NCBI GenBank assembly: GCA_964649445.1
Contig: CAZYPS010000002.1
Location: 1-64,000, forward strand
Reading direction: 5' to 3'
Source of the DNA: JAGXLP01 sp964649445
GTDB taxonomy: Bacteria > Bipolaricaulota > Bipolaricaulia > M55B111
DNA: 64,000 nt
The stretch's first letter is position 1; each line of letters begins with the position of its first letter. Below, piece after piece: positions 17,735-26,798 of this stretch. A model generated the notes under the pieces. It saw nothing but the letters and a program-made list of their open reading frames with translations, made no database searches and had not been told where the DNA came from. The position numbers and the translations under genes are program-made.

Positions 17735-19591
17735 TTAGTCTTGATCCAGTGATAATCCGAGGTCCCTCAATTTTTCCTTTCTCGGTTTTCCCTGGTAATC
17801 CCAGCCCATACGGTCATAAAACTCAACTAACATACTTTCAAGATCTACCACGGCACCTTTTGCGGGACCCTCTGTTATGGGTTCCGAGGTGAACTTCTTC
17901 GGCAAACCGTCGTCTTCTCCCGTCAAGCCCATTTTTACGTTGAACAACCTTTCCCCGGTAACCATCCTTTCTCCTATAGTAAGGAGGTCCTCCGAAGTCA
18001 TTTCTTCTCCAAATACCTTGGTAACAAGTTCAGCTGTAAGGGAGAGATCGTAATCTTCGACAAGCGAGAGCAGGGGAACTTTGCAGATACCGAGGGAATC
18101 GACAATGACACTTACGATAGCCGATCGTTTAACCAGTTCGGGCTTACCTTCTTCGGCAAACCGATCCGCAGCCTTCTCGGTTCCAAACGATTCTTTTGCA
18201 AGATCGGGAGTAAAGCTATACTCGGGTCTAGCGTATATGCTCGTAAAATCACTTCCCCGGTTACCTATTGCGTACCCGAGTCCCGATGCCTTGAATCCTC
18301 TGGGGTCCATTGCGGTCATGGCAAGTCCTTTGACGTGATAGGCCATTTCCTCGGCGCCTTTTCCGATATCCTCGGCGGCTTCTTTTAACCCTTTACTCAA
18401 TGTTTTCCCCAGCCATCCATCTCCATTAGCAATCATATCGATCAAGTCCGTCATCGCTTCGGTATTGCCCCATTTCAAGTCCAAGCCACCAGATTCTTCC
18501 TTAGAGATAATCTCCTTATCGTAGAGGTCCATGGCAAAGGCGATCAAACTCCCAACTTCCACGGAATCGAGGCCTAAATCGTTGCATTTATTGTGAAGCC
18601 TAATGGATTCCAGCGAATCCGAGTTACCACATTTCGGGCCGAGAGCAACCAGGGGTTCAAAACAGGGTCTCTCCGCCTCTTCTCCTTTATTGGGACCCCG
18701 GGTTAATTCCAGTTCAGCCTTACAGTGCACAGGACATCTAAAACAACTGGATGGCGTTCTCGGAAGGTCCATGAAACTCCTGCCGTCGGCATCTTCCACA
18801 TCTTCACTCTGGACCTTTCGATAATTCTTTACAGAACTGGCTCCAAGATCGTCAACCCATTTTACTGAAGTTGAATTGTCGTACTGAGCCCACTCCTCGT
18901 AGTCAGGGTTGGACCTAATTTCGTCCAGGTACGCTCCCAGGGTATCGTCTCCCCGCATCTTACGGCCAACCTGTTGATCGCCCGACGTCGCACCTATCGC
19001 TTTGACCATCTTGGAACCCATTACCGCCCCCATACCTGTCCTCCCGGCAGCGTGCCCATCATCGAACATGATACATGCCATGGAAGCAAGGTTTTCGCCG
19101 GCGGGTCCTATTGCCCCAACACTCACATCCTCTCCGGCGGTCTCTCTAATGACATCTCTTGTCTTATCCGTCTCTTCACCCCAGATATCCTCGGCATCCC
19201 TGAGTAGGACTCTACCCTGATCAATCCAGATATAGACCGGCTTATCCGCCTTACCCCTGATAATTAGAGAAAAGATACCGTTTTGTTTCAGATAAACCCC
19301 CAGATGTCCACCCACGTTAGAACTTCCAAGAAATCCAGTTAACGGGGAAAGAGAGCCGACGTGAAGTCTGGATGAGGAGTAAATGTCGCTACCGGTAAGC
19401 AATCCGGGTGAGAATATCATCAAGTTCTCGGGACCGAATGGGTCCGTCCCTGCGTCCAGGTGACTTAAAAGGTAATAGGCATTGAACCCCCGTCCTCCGA
19501 GGAAATCTTTAACTACTTGAACGTCCGGACGGCTTCGTTTGACTTCTTCATCACTCAGGTCGACTTCTACTATTTCACCTACATAATCCAC
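17735..19591 (-). CDS. aor: Aldehyde:ferredoxin oxidoreductase, second copy
   Basis: A complete 618-residue tungsten aldehyde oxidoreductase. The first domain has FLGGRGFNAYYLLSHL and the SSSRLHVGSLSPLTG cofactor segment. The [4Fe-4S] ligands are CFRCPVHC near residue 290 plus a late cysteine in SLGICKVP. The second and third domains follow. The start is GTG with GGAGGAGG at seven-base spacing. It is only distantly similar to the AOR at 3888-5591, so the two probably take different aldehydes. It sits after the terminator that ends the peptide-transporter genes and just before hutH. A role in oxidising aldehydes derived from amino-acid breakdown with reduced-ferredoxin gain is inferred from this setting. 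Confidence 0.93.
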   Translation of the reverse strand: MDYVGEIVEVDLSDEEVKRSRPDVQVVKDFLGGRGFNAYYLLSHLDAGTDPFGPENLMIFSPGLLTGSDIYSSSRLHVGSLSPLTGFLGSSNVGGHLGVYLKQNGIFSLIIRGKADKPVYIWIDQGRVLLRDAEDIWGEETDKTRDVIRETAGEDVSVGAIGPAGENLASMACIMFDDGHAAGRTGMGAVMGSKMVKAIGATSGDQQVGRKMRGDDTLGAYLDEIRSNPDYEEWAQYDNSTSVKWVDDLGASSVKNYRKVQSEDVEDADGRSFMDLPRTPSSCFRCPVHCKAELELTRGPNKGEEAERPCFEPLVALGPKCGNSDSLESIRLHNKCNDLGLDSVEVGSLIAFAMDLYDKEIISKEESGGLDLKWGNTEAMTDLIDMIANGDGWLGKTLSKGLKEAAEDIGKGAEEMAYHVKGLAMTAMDPRGFKASGLGYAIGNRGSDFTSIYARPEYSFTPDLAKESFGTEKAADRFAEEGKPELVKRSAIVSVIVDSLGICKVPLLSLVEDYDLSLTAELVTKVFGEEMTSEDLLTIGERMVTGERLFNVKMGLTGEDDGLPKKFTSEPITEGPAKGAVVDLESMLVEFYDRMGWDYQGKPRKEKLRDLGLSLDQD

Positions 19592-19611
19592 TAAAACCTC
19601 CTCCAGTTAAA

Positions 19612-19645
19612 AAGAAGAGGGGGTAAATAGTGTTTACCCCCCTCC
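19612..19645 (-). terminator. Intrinsic terminator downstream of the peptide-binding protein gene
   Basis: GAGGGGGTAAA (19617-19627) pairs with TTTACCCCCCTC (19633-19644) with one extra C. On the minus strand the stem is followed by TTCTTTTTAAC. It lies just past the stop of the binding-protein gene at 19661 and before the AOR ribosome site, so it separates the transporter operon from AOR/hut. Confidence 0.8.
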
Positions 19646-19660
19646 AGCCATCGACTTCAT

Positions 19661-21199
19661 TTACGTCTTTTTGACGAATCTCAACTCGTGCGTGCCGTTC
19701 CTTACTTCATTGTAGTCCTCTATACTGTTATGAGCGGCGCCGTATAATCCTTGATGAAACGGGATAATCGCAGGTCCTTCTTCCCTCAGGATCTTCTGAA
19801 TTTCCGTGAAGTGTTCCTGCCTTACTTCGGGTTTGACCTCTGTCGAGGCTTTATCTATGTGTTCATCCAGCTCTTCGTTGCTGTAATGTCCCTCGTTCCA
19901 GGAACCTCCCGATCTATATTGAAGCTTCAGTACGTCAAGAATATTTACCCTATGGGCCCACTGAGTTACCGTCATGTTTGCTTTCAGCCAGTACTTTGAA
20001 AAGTAGACGTCGGAATTTGACCCTTCGAGTTTGAGATCTATTCCGGCGGGCCTTACCAGCTGTTGAAGATTCAATGCCGTATCCGCACAGGGAAAGATAT
20101 TTGTCGGATAATGCAATTCCATTTCGAGGCCGTTCCCATGTCCCGCTTCAGCGAGAAGTGACTTTGCTTTTTCTATGTTTTGCTCCCTCGTGCCAAGATC
20201 TTTGTACCACTTATACGTCGGAGCTATGGGATGATCATGCCCGAGGTCCCCAAATTCCGATAACACGGACTCAAGCATAAATCTCCGGTCTGCCGCGTAC
20301 TTCATCGCCAATCGAACTCTATTGTCGTCAAACGGAGGCTCATCCGTTCTCATACTTATTGGAGCTTGAAATCCCCCGAGGGCGTAGTCCCCGTAAATAT
20401 TTGATTCATTCCTGAGCTGCTCAAAAGTCGATAGATTAATGTTGGTTAAGATGTCCACATCTCCGGACTGGAGCATCAACTTTTTCGTCGAATCTTCGGG
20501 AACGATAATAAAGTGAAGTTCATCCACGTAAGGTACGTCGGGAAGAAAGTAGTCAGGATTCTTTTCCAGAACCATCTTTTCTCCCGGGTTGTACTCTTTT
20601 ATTTTGAACGCACCCGTACCCGAAGGTCTCTGCTCTCCGTACTTTTCGTAATCGAAATCGTGGGCTACGATCGAAGTGTTGTAATCGTAGAAATTCAAAC
20701 CAAAGTCCGGATCCCTTTCCGTCAGGTAAAATTTAGTGGTGTAACGATCGACTTCTTCAATTTTATCCACATTCTCGAATAACGACTTTGCCGGAGAGCC
20801 GACGTCCGGATCCATTATTCTCTCCACGGTGTACTTTAAATCGGTGGAAGTGAGTTCGGTTCCGTGGTGAAACTTGACCCCTTCTCGAAGCTTAAACGAC
20901 CATTCCGTCCTGTCTTCGTTAAAACTGTAATCTTCTACCAACGAGGGAGTCCGTTCGCTTTCCTCACCCCTTAACCTGAACAGATAATCGGAGTGAACGC
21001 TGGCCATTACTTGGCCGGGAGAATCACCAAGTAAACCCGGGGTAATCCTACCCGGCGGCCTTACTCCTACTCTAACTACGTTTTTATCGGATTGACTCTT
21101 GCCGGAAAACGACCATAATCCTGGAATTGATACAGCTGCACCTGTAACTGCAACGCCCTTTATAAAATCTCTTCGAGATACTCTACGGTCTTTACTCAT
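19661..21199 (-). CDS. Oligopeptide-type ABC transporter substrate-binding protein (family 5), Tat-exported
   Basis: A 512-residue family-5 extracellular binding protein for peptides, nickel or related solutes. The N-terminus carries a twin-arginine signal (RRDFIKG, then a hydrophobic stretch ending near PGLWSFS). There is no lipobox cysteine, so the mature protein should be soluble outside the inner membrane. The domain pattern is typical: KLREGVKFHHGTELTSTDLKYTVERI near residue 100, PSGTGAFKIKEYNPGEKMVLEKNPDYF, and DDNRVRLAMKYAADR. It is the last gene of the transporter set and ends at a strong terminator. The same cluster has a second, related binding protein at 25195-26727. Confidence 0.9.
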   Translation of the reverse strand: MSKDRRVSRRDFIKGVAVTGAAVSIPGLWSFSGKSQSDKNVVRVGVRPPGRITPGLLGDSPGQVMASVHSDYLFRLRGEESERTPSLVEDYSFNEDRTEWSFKLREGVKFHHGTELTSTDLKYTVERIMDPDVGSPAKSLFENVDKIEEVDRYTTKFYLTERDPDFGLNFYDYNTSIVAHDFDYEKYGEQRPSGTGAFKIKEYNPGEKMVLEKNPDYFLPDVPYVDELHFIIVPEDSTKKLMLQSGDVDILTNINLSTFEQLRNESNIYGDYALGGFQAPISMRTDEPPFDDNRVRLAMKYAADRRFMLESVLSEFGDLGHDHPIAPTYKWYKDLGTREQNIEKAKSLLAEAGHGNGLEMELHYPTNIFPCADTALNLQQLVRPAGIDLKLEGSNSDVYFSKYWLKANMTVTQWAHRVNILDVLKLQYRSGGSWNEGHYSNEELDEHIDKASTEVKPEVRQEHFTEIQKILREEGPAIIPFHQGLYGAAHNSIEDYNEVRNGTHELRFVKKT

Positions 21200-21286
21200 G
21201 TTACCTCCCTGAAGAAAATGGGTTTTGAAAATTTATACCTTACCCTTCGATTAGATTTTACCTGTAAACCACCCCCTAAATCGAAC

Positions 21287-23329
21287 TCAGGATAGTACCG
21301 GCTCAACATCCATCAGTTCATCTTTTGGAATGACGCACTTGATCACGTGATTCCCTGCCTCTCTTTCCGGTATTGGTTCCCGCTCGCATTCCTTGCCGAC
21401 CTTCCTCGGACACCTCGTATGGAATACGCAACCGCTCGGAGGATTGACAGCCGAGGGTACCGACCCCGTCAACCTGATCCGTTTCCGCCGAAGATCGGGA
21501 TCCGGTACGGGAATTGCCGAAAGTAATGCTTCCGTATACGGATGATAGGGAGGAGAAAATATCTTGTCCGATGAGCCAAACTCGACTATATTACCGAGAT
21601 ACATAACTGCGATATAGTTGCTTATGTGGCGCACTACGCTAAGATCATGGGAGATAAAGAGATAACTCGTTCCCGAGCCTTCCTGAAGGTCGAGCAGTAG
21701 ATTCAAGATTGTAGCCTGAACGGATACGTCCAAACTCGAAGTAGGCTCATCGTGCAGGACCAGCGCCGGATTGGTCGCAAAAGCCCGGGCAGTTGCAACC
21801 CTCTGTTTCTGGCCTCCCGACAGCTGATCAGGATACCTTTCCGCAAGTTTGGGGTCAAGCCCTACTGCAGCCAGCAAATCGGCAGTAGTCTGGGGGATCT
21901 CATCTCTTGAGAAGTCCCCATGCATTATTAACGGTCGAGCAATTGCCTGGCCGACAGTTCTCTTTGGGTTCAAAGTCGACCTCGGATCCTGAAAGACAAT
22001 CTGTATCCTCTTCAACGTCTCCTTTGACCTCCGGGATACATCCGTAGTTATGTCCTTCCCGGCAAAGTCAATTTCCCCTTCCGTGGGCTTAGTTAGGCCA
22101 ATTATGGTTCGAGCAAGGGTGGTTTTCCCACAACCTGACTCACCAACTACCCCTACCGTTTCTCCCCGCTCCAGAGTAAGGTCTACACCGTCCACGGCTC
22201 TAACCGGAGGTTCACTGGCACCCGGCAACCAGCTTCCACCACCACCAAAATACTTTTTGAGCTCCTGAACCTGGAGTATTGAACCTTCTCCTTCAAGTTC
22301 GGAGGGCCCTTCCCAAACGGGACGACCGCCGACCTCTTCCGATTCCGTCTCCTCCGCCCCTTCAATCGGTGCAAAGAAACATTTTGCACGGTGATCTCCC
22401 TCTTTCGCTTCTAGAGGTGGCTCGGCTTCGAAACACTTGTCCTGCCTAAAAGGACACCTCGTATTGAACTTACAGCCATGGGGAAGATCCGTTAAATCAA
22501 CCATGGATCCAGGGATATCTTCCAGGGATCCCTTTTTTCCTTCCGGATCGGGCAGGGACCTTAGAAGCAATTTGGTATAGGGATGAAACGGTTCCTCGAA
22601 CAGTTCCGCTATCTCCGATTGTTCAACTATCTGCCCCGCATACATAACCTCTATTCTGTCACCAATTCGGGCTATTACCCCAAGATCATGGGTAATGTAG
22701 AGAAAAGCAGAATTGAGGTCCTCCTTCAGTTCTTCGATTATATCCAGTATCCTCGCTTCAGTAGTCACGTCCAGATTCGTCGTCGGTTCATCCAGGATTA
22801 ATAACTCCGGCTTCCCCATCAAACCGGCAGCGATGCCTATCCGTTGCCGCATTCCCCCTGATAACTCGTGGGGATATCGGTTTATTATCTCTTCCGGGTC
22901 ACGAATATGGACACGATCTAACAGTTCGACCGCCTCCTCCAACGCTTCGTCTCGGGAAGCTAAATCGTGGGCAGTCGCAACCTCCAAAATCTGTTCTCCA
23001 ACAGGTATAGAAGGATTTAGCGAAGCAGTGGGGTCCTGATAGATCATCCCCATGTGCTTCCCCCAGATATCTTCCATTTCGGAATTTGGCTTATCCTTGA
23101 GGTCTTCTCCATTAAACAGGATTCGACCACCGGTTATCTCTCCGTTCCTGTCGAGATATTTCATGATCGCAAATGCCAGAGTGCTCTTACCGCAGCCGGA
23201 TTCACCTACCACCCCCAGGACCTCTCCTGGAGCAACTTCCATAGATACTTTGTTGATTGAATTAACGTCTGCCCGGTCCGTCCTGTATACGACCTCTAAA
23301 TCCTCAATTCTAAGTACCGGCTCCGTCAT
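21287..23329 (-). CDS. Fused double ATPase of an oligopeptide-type ABC transporter (DppD-DppF-like)
   Basis: One 680-residue chain carries two complete ABC ATPases that are usually separate proteins. The first half has Walker A GESGCGKSTLAFAI, signature LSGGMRQRIGIA, Walker B LLILDEPT and an oligopeptide C-terminal extension with GCKFNTRCPF. The second half begins near residue 350 with Walker A GESGCGKTTLARTI, signature LSGGQKQRVATA, Walker B LVLHDEPT and a second extension with GCVFHTRCPR. The two halves therefore correspond to DppD/OppD and DppF/OppF. They energise the permeases encoded just upstream. The start overlaps the permease stop (TAATG), showing tight coupling. Confidence 0.93.
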   Translation of the reverse strand: MTEPVLRIEDLEVVYRTDRADVNSINKVSMEVAPGEVLGVVGESGCGKSTLAFAIMKYLDRNGEITGGRILFNGEDLKDKPNSEMEDIWGKHMGMIYQDPTASLNPSIPVGEQILEVATAHDLASRDEALEEAVELLDRVHIRDPEEIINRYPHELSGGMRQRIGIAAGLMGKPELLILDEPTTNLDVTTEARILDIIEELKEDLNSAFLYITHDLGVIARIGDRIEVMYAGQIVEQSEIAELFEEPFHPYTKLLLRSLPDPEGKKGSLEDIPGSMVDLTDLPHGCKFNTRCPFRQDKCFEAEPPLEAKEGDHRAKCFFAPIEGAEETESEEVGGRPVWEGPSELEGEGSILQVQELKKYFGGGGSWLPGASEPPVRAVDGVDLTLERGETVGVVGESGCGKTTLARTIIGLTKPTEGEIDFAGKDITTDVSRRSKETLKRIQIVFQDPRSTLNPKRTVGQAIARPLIMHGDFSRDEIPQTTADLLAAVGLDPKLAERYPDQLSGGQKQRVATARAFATNPALVLHDEPTSSLDVSVQATILNLLLDLQEGSGTSYLFISHDLSVVRHISNYIAVMYLGNIVEFGSSDKIFSPPYHPYTEALLSAIPVPDPDLRRKRIRLTGSVPSAVNPPSGCVFHTRCPRKVGKECEREPIPEREAGNHVIKCVIPKDELMDVEPVLS

Positions 23330-24204
23330 TACTTTTCACCCCCGGTGACTTCTTCGAGGCCTTCGGCAAAGAAATTAGCCCCCAGAACCATAGAAGCAAT
23401 TGCCAGGGCGGGAAAGATGGCAAGCCAGGGGGCAACCTGAAGATAGCTCCGGGATTCACTAATCATCAGGCCCCAGTCCGGTGTCGGTGGCTGAACACCA
23501 AGTCCCAGAAAGCCAAGTGAGGCGCTCAAGAATATCGAGTAAGCGAACCTAATCGCCGCCTCGACGCCTAGTGTATCCAAGATATTTGGAAGGATTTCGG
23601 CTCCCATGATATAGAGATCGGATTCCCCGCGTACTCGTGCTGCCTCTACGTATTCTTGGTTTTTTACCTGAAGCGTTGCCGACCGGGCAACCCTGCCTAT
23701 TCTTGGCGTGTGAGCAATTCCAATTACTATTATCACATTGATCGTTCCGGGTCCGAGAACCCCCAATACGAACATCGCAATAAGTAAAGCGGGAAACGAC
23801 ATAAGGATATCCATCAACCTTCCCAGGATTTCTTCAATCCAGCCACCAAAGTAAGCGGCAGATAAACCCAAAGCAGTACCACCGACCAACCCCAAAAACG
23901 TCGCCGATAGGGCAAGTGAAAAAGCCGTTCGACTCCCAATTACTACTCTCGTAAAGACGTCACGACCCCACCTGTCCGTACCAAAGGGGTGCTTTAACGA
24001 AGGTCCGACGAATTGGTCGGACGAAAAATCCGTCGGTCCATAGGGCGTAATATAGGGAGCAAGGACGGAAATAGCCACCCATAAGAGTATGATAACCAGC
24101 CCCGCGAACCCCAGAGGTTTCCGTCTGAGGCGAGCAAGGTAAGAGAAGCCGTTTTTCACTCTTTCCCATAGGCTAGGCGCAAGGTTAGGACCAGTCTCAG
24201 CCAT
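23329..24204 (-). CDS. ABC transporter permease, DppC/OppC-like
   Basis: A 291-residue inner-membrane permease with an N-terminal OppC-type first segment (RRKPLGFAGLVIILLWVAISVLAPYITPYGP) and five further membrane segments. The ATPase-contacting EAA loop reads YVEAARVRGESDLYIMGAEILPN. FGTDRWGRDVFTRVVIGSR before segment 2 is a hallmark of the DppC class. Its start overlaps the stop of the DppB-like gene (ATGA), and its stop overlaps the ATPase start, so the three genes are co-translated. Confidence 0.93.
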   Translation of the reverse strand: MAETGPNLAPSLWERVKNGFSYLARLRRKPLGFAGLVIILLWVAISVLAPYITPYGPTDFSSDQFVGPSLKHPFGTDRWGRDVFTRVVIGSRTAFSLALSATFLGLVGGTALGLSAAYFGGWIEEILGRLMDILMSFPALLIAMFVLGVLGPGTINVIIVIGIAHTPRIGRVARSATLQVKNQEYVEAARVRGESDLYIMGAEILPNILDTLGVEAAIRFAYSIFLSASLGFLGLGVQPPTPDWGLMISESRSYLQVAPWLAIFPALAIASMVLGANFFAEGLEEVTGGEK

Positions 24205-25178
24205 CAGCTTTCCCCCCTGTCGTAACGTATTCTCGGATCCAGCAAAGTGTACAATAAGTCAGTACCAAAATTGACCGCAATGTAAGCGGTAACCACGAAA
24301 AGAAGTCCCGCCTCCATCACAGGAATATCTCGGTGCTGAATAGCATTGAGTACCAATCGAGCAACTCCGGGATAGCCAAAGGTCGCTTCCACTACGACCG
24401 CACCTCCGAGTAGCCATCCCAGGTTAATAGCAATGACCGTCACAGCAGGGAGCAAGGCATTCCGAAGTACGTGTTTTGTTATAACGGTGCGGCGACCCAG
24501 GCCCTTAAGAGTAGCAGCCCTGGTATAATCAGACCTCAGAACTTTGACCATACTGGCCCTTATATGCCTGGTGATATAACCCAGCATGACTCCTGATAGC
24601 GCCAGTACCGGCAAAATTAGCTTTGGAATTTGGTTTATCAAACCCTGAGAAAGGTCGATCGAACTCGAGGCAGGCAACCAACCAAGCTGGACCGAAAATA
24701 TCAGGATTAGAACCAGCCCGGTTATAAACGAAGGAAACGAAATTAAACCCAGAGTTGTTATAGATATAAGTCGATCAAACCAGCTACCCGGCCTGAGTCC
24801 CGCAATAATTCCGAGAAGAAACGAAATCGGAATGATAATTATCATTGCCCCCGCCGCGAGGATCAAAGAATTTCTCGCTCGCCGCAACAGCAACGGCCCG
24901 ACCTTAACTCCGGTCTTGCTGAGTGAAGTTCCCAGATCACCCCGAAAAACTCCGACCAGCCAATCGAAGTAGCGAACGTGCAGTGGTTCGTTCAACTTCA
25001 ACTTTTCCCTGAGCGCCTGGAGTGAGTCCTCGGTTGCATATTGACCGAGAATCATCTGCGCCACGTCTCCGGGTAGAGCCTCGGCTACCAGAAATATGAT
25101 GACCGAGGCCACCGCTATGCTGACTATTGCCTGTAATAAACGTTTACCGCTGTAAGCTAACACTTTCCTAGACACCAA
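24204..25178 (-). CDS. ABC transporter permease, DppB/OppB-like
   Basis: A 324-residue permease with the DppB pattern. It has a first membrane segment (residues about 10-32) followed by the LPGDVAQMILGQYATEDSLQALREKL loop, then RYFDWLVGVFRGDLGTSL. The EAA loop is YTRAATLKGLGRRTVITKHVLRNALLP. It forms the channel with the DppC-like partner. The start is TTG with no clear ribosome site, 16 bases after the binding-protein stop, so translation probably depends on coupling to the gene upstream. Confidence 0.92.
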   Translation of the reverse strand: MVSRKVLAYSGKRLLQAIVSIAVASVIIFLVAEALPGDVAQMILGQYATEDSLQALREKLKLNEPLHVRYFDWLVGVFRGDLGTSLSKTGVKVGPLLLRRARNSLILAAGAMIIIIPISFLLGIIAGLRPGSWFDRLISITTLGLISFPSFITGLVLILIFSVQLGWLPASSSIDLSQGLINQIPKLILPVLALSGVMLGYITRHIRASMVKVLRSDYTRAATLKGLGRRTVITKHVLRNALLPAVTVIAINLGWLLGGAVVVEATFGYPGVARLVLNAIQHRDIPVMEAGLLFVVTAYIAVNFGTDLLYTLLDPRIRYDRGES

Positions 25179-25194
25179 CTATTTAATTATCCGT

Positions 25195-26727
25195 TCAGTC
25201 GACCGTAAAGTAACGATATTCGGCGGCTGCAGCCCTGGTCATCCAGAAGTCCTCAACTCTCTCGCTTAGACCGCTGAAATCGGCACCAAAGAAGGGAATG
25301 ATTGTTCCCCCGTCCTCCCGCAGTATTCGCTGTATCTCGGCAAAGTGCTTCTCGCGCTCTTCCTCGTCCAGTTCAGTCGCCGCTCCTTCAATATGCTCGT
25401 CTAATTCTGGGTTCTTATAGTGGGATTCGTTCCAGGGTCCATCTCCCTTGAAAGCAACGTTCAATAAATCAACGGGGTTCTCACGGTGGATCCACTCTGT
25501 ACAGGTCATATTTGCCTTGAGCCAGTACTTGGAATAATATACGTCCCCGCTCGAACCCACCAGGTTGATATCAATGCCCGCCGGCTTTGCCATCTGCTGG
25601 TAATTTAAAACTGTCGAAGGCACCACCGGAAAGTTATTACCGTAGTGTAGATCCACGCTAATACCATCCTCGTACCCTGCTTCTGCCAGTAGTTCCCTTG
25701 CCTTTTCGACGTTTCTCTCCCGTGTCCCTAAATCCTCGTACCAGGGATAGCCTTCCCAGATCGGGTGATCGTGACCAAGACTTCCGACCCCACCCATAGC
25801 CGATTCGAACATCTGCTCCCTGTCAACTACGTATTTCATCGCCTTGCGAACTCTGGGATCGTCGAACGGGGGCTGATCGGTTCTCATGCTAATAGGCGTA
25901 TGAAAGGCCGACTTAGTTGCAACCGCTTTCGTTTTTGCAGAATTCTTAAGGCGCTCGTACTGTTCCAATCCTATAAACGGTGCAATATCGGCGTCGCCCG
26001 ATTCAATCATTACCATCCTCGTGGCCATTTCGGGTACTATTCTAATTCTGAGTTCGTCCACCTGGGGGACGCCCTCCATCCAGTAATCGTCGAATTTTTC
26101 AAACGTCAGTGATTCTCCCGGCTTATAATCTACCAGCTTGAACGGACCCGTACCGGAATGTTTTTGCTCTGTATAATTGAAATCTTCTGCCAGAACCACG
26201 GTATTGTAGGCAAAAAACTTTAGCTGAAAATCCGGGACGGGACGGTCGAGCTCAAATACGACGGTGTACTTGTCTTTCTTCGTAACGTTTTGTACGGCGG
26301 AAAACAGAGACTTCTGGGGCGACCCGAAGTCGGGATCCATGATTCGGTTAAATGTAAAGACGACGTCGTCCGCCGTCATCTCCGACCCGTGATGAAACTT
26401 TACGCCTTCTTTTAACTTAAAAGTCCACCTCTTTCCGTCTGTGGTTCTATCGTAATCTTCTACCAGCCAGGGTGTCCGCTCACCCTCGTCCCCGTGACCT
26501 TCCAGCATGAACAACCGCTCGTACATTGCGTCCGCTATATTCTGACCGGGTGCGTCAGTCAACCTCCCCGGAATAATTGTGGTGGGGCTATCTACAACTA
26601 CTGTCCCCGTAAGGTTCTCCTGAGCGGTTGTTTGTGAACCAAAAAGCCCTGTCGAGAAAAGGGCTAGAGAGCCACCGGCGTAAGCCGCGCGCTTCAGAAA
26701 CTTCCTCCTGCTAATACTTTTGGACAT
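25195..26727 (-). CDS. Oligopeptide-type ABC transporter substrate-binding protein (family 5), Tat-exported
   Basis: A 510-residue paralogue of the binding protein at 19661-21199. The signal is SRRKFLKRAAYAGG followed by a hydrophobic stretch; no lipobox is seen. Shared motifs include KLKEGVKFHHGSEMTADDVVFTFNRIMDPDFGSPQKSLF and DPRVRKAMKYVVDREQM. Clear similarity to the other copy along the whole length (GHDHPI, then LGTRERN or LGTREQN) points to gene duplication inside one operon. The two proteins probably feed the same permease with related ligands. It is immediately upstream of the permease genes and downstream of the MmgE/PrpD gene. AGGAGGT precedes the ATG. Confidence 0.9.
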   Translation of the reverse strand: MSKSISRRKFLKRAAYAGGSLALFSTGLFGSQTTAQENLTGTVVVDSPTTIIPGRLTDAPGQNIADAMYERLFMLEGHGDEGERTPWLVEDYDRTTDGKRWTFKLKEGVKFHHGSEMTADDVVFTFNRIMDPDFGSPQKSLFSAVQNVTKKDKYTVVFELDRPVPDFQLKFFAYNTVVLAEDFNYTEQKHSGTGPFKLVDYKPGESLTFEKFDDYWMEGVPQVDELRIRIVPEMATRMVMIESGDADIAPFIGLEQYERLKNSAKTKAVATKSAFHTPISMRTDQPPFDDPRVRKAMKYVVDREQMFESAMGGVGSLGHDHPIWEGYPWYEDLGTRERNVEKARELLAEAGYEDGISVDLHYGNNFPVVPSTVLNYQQMAKPAGIDINLVGSSGDVYYSKYWLKANMTCTEWIHRENPVDLLNVAFKGDGPWNESHYKNPELDEHIEGAATELDEEEREKHFAEIQRILREDGGTIIPFFGADFSGLSERVEDFWMTRAAAAEYRYFTVD

Positions 26728-26798
26728 AAATACCTCCTATGGGCCTGTGGATGTTCAAATTAAACCAAACCAATCACAAAAATTTCAACACAAAAAGA

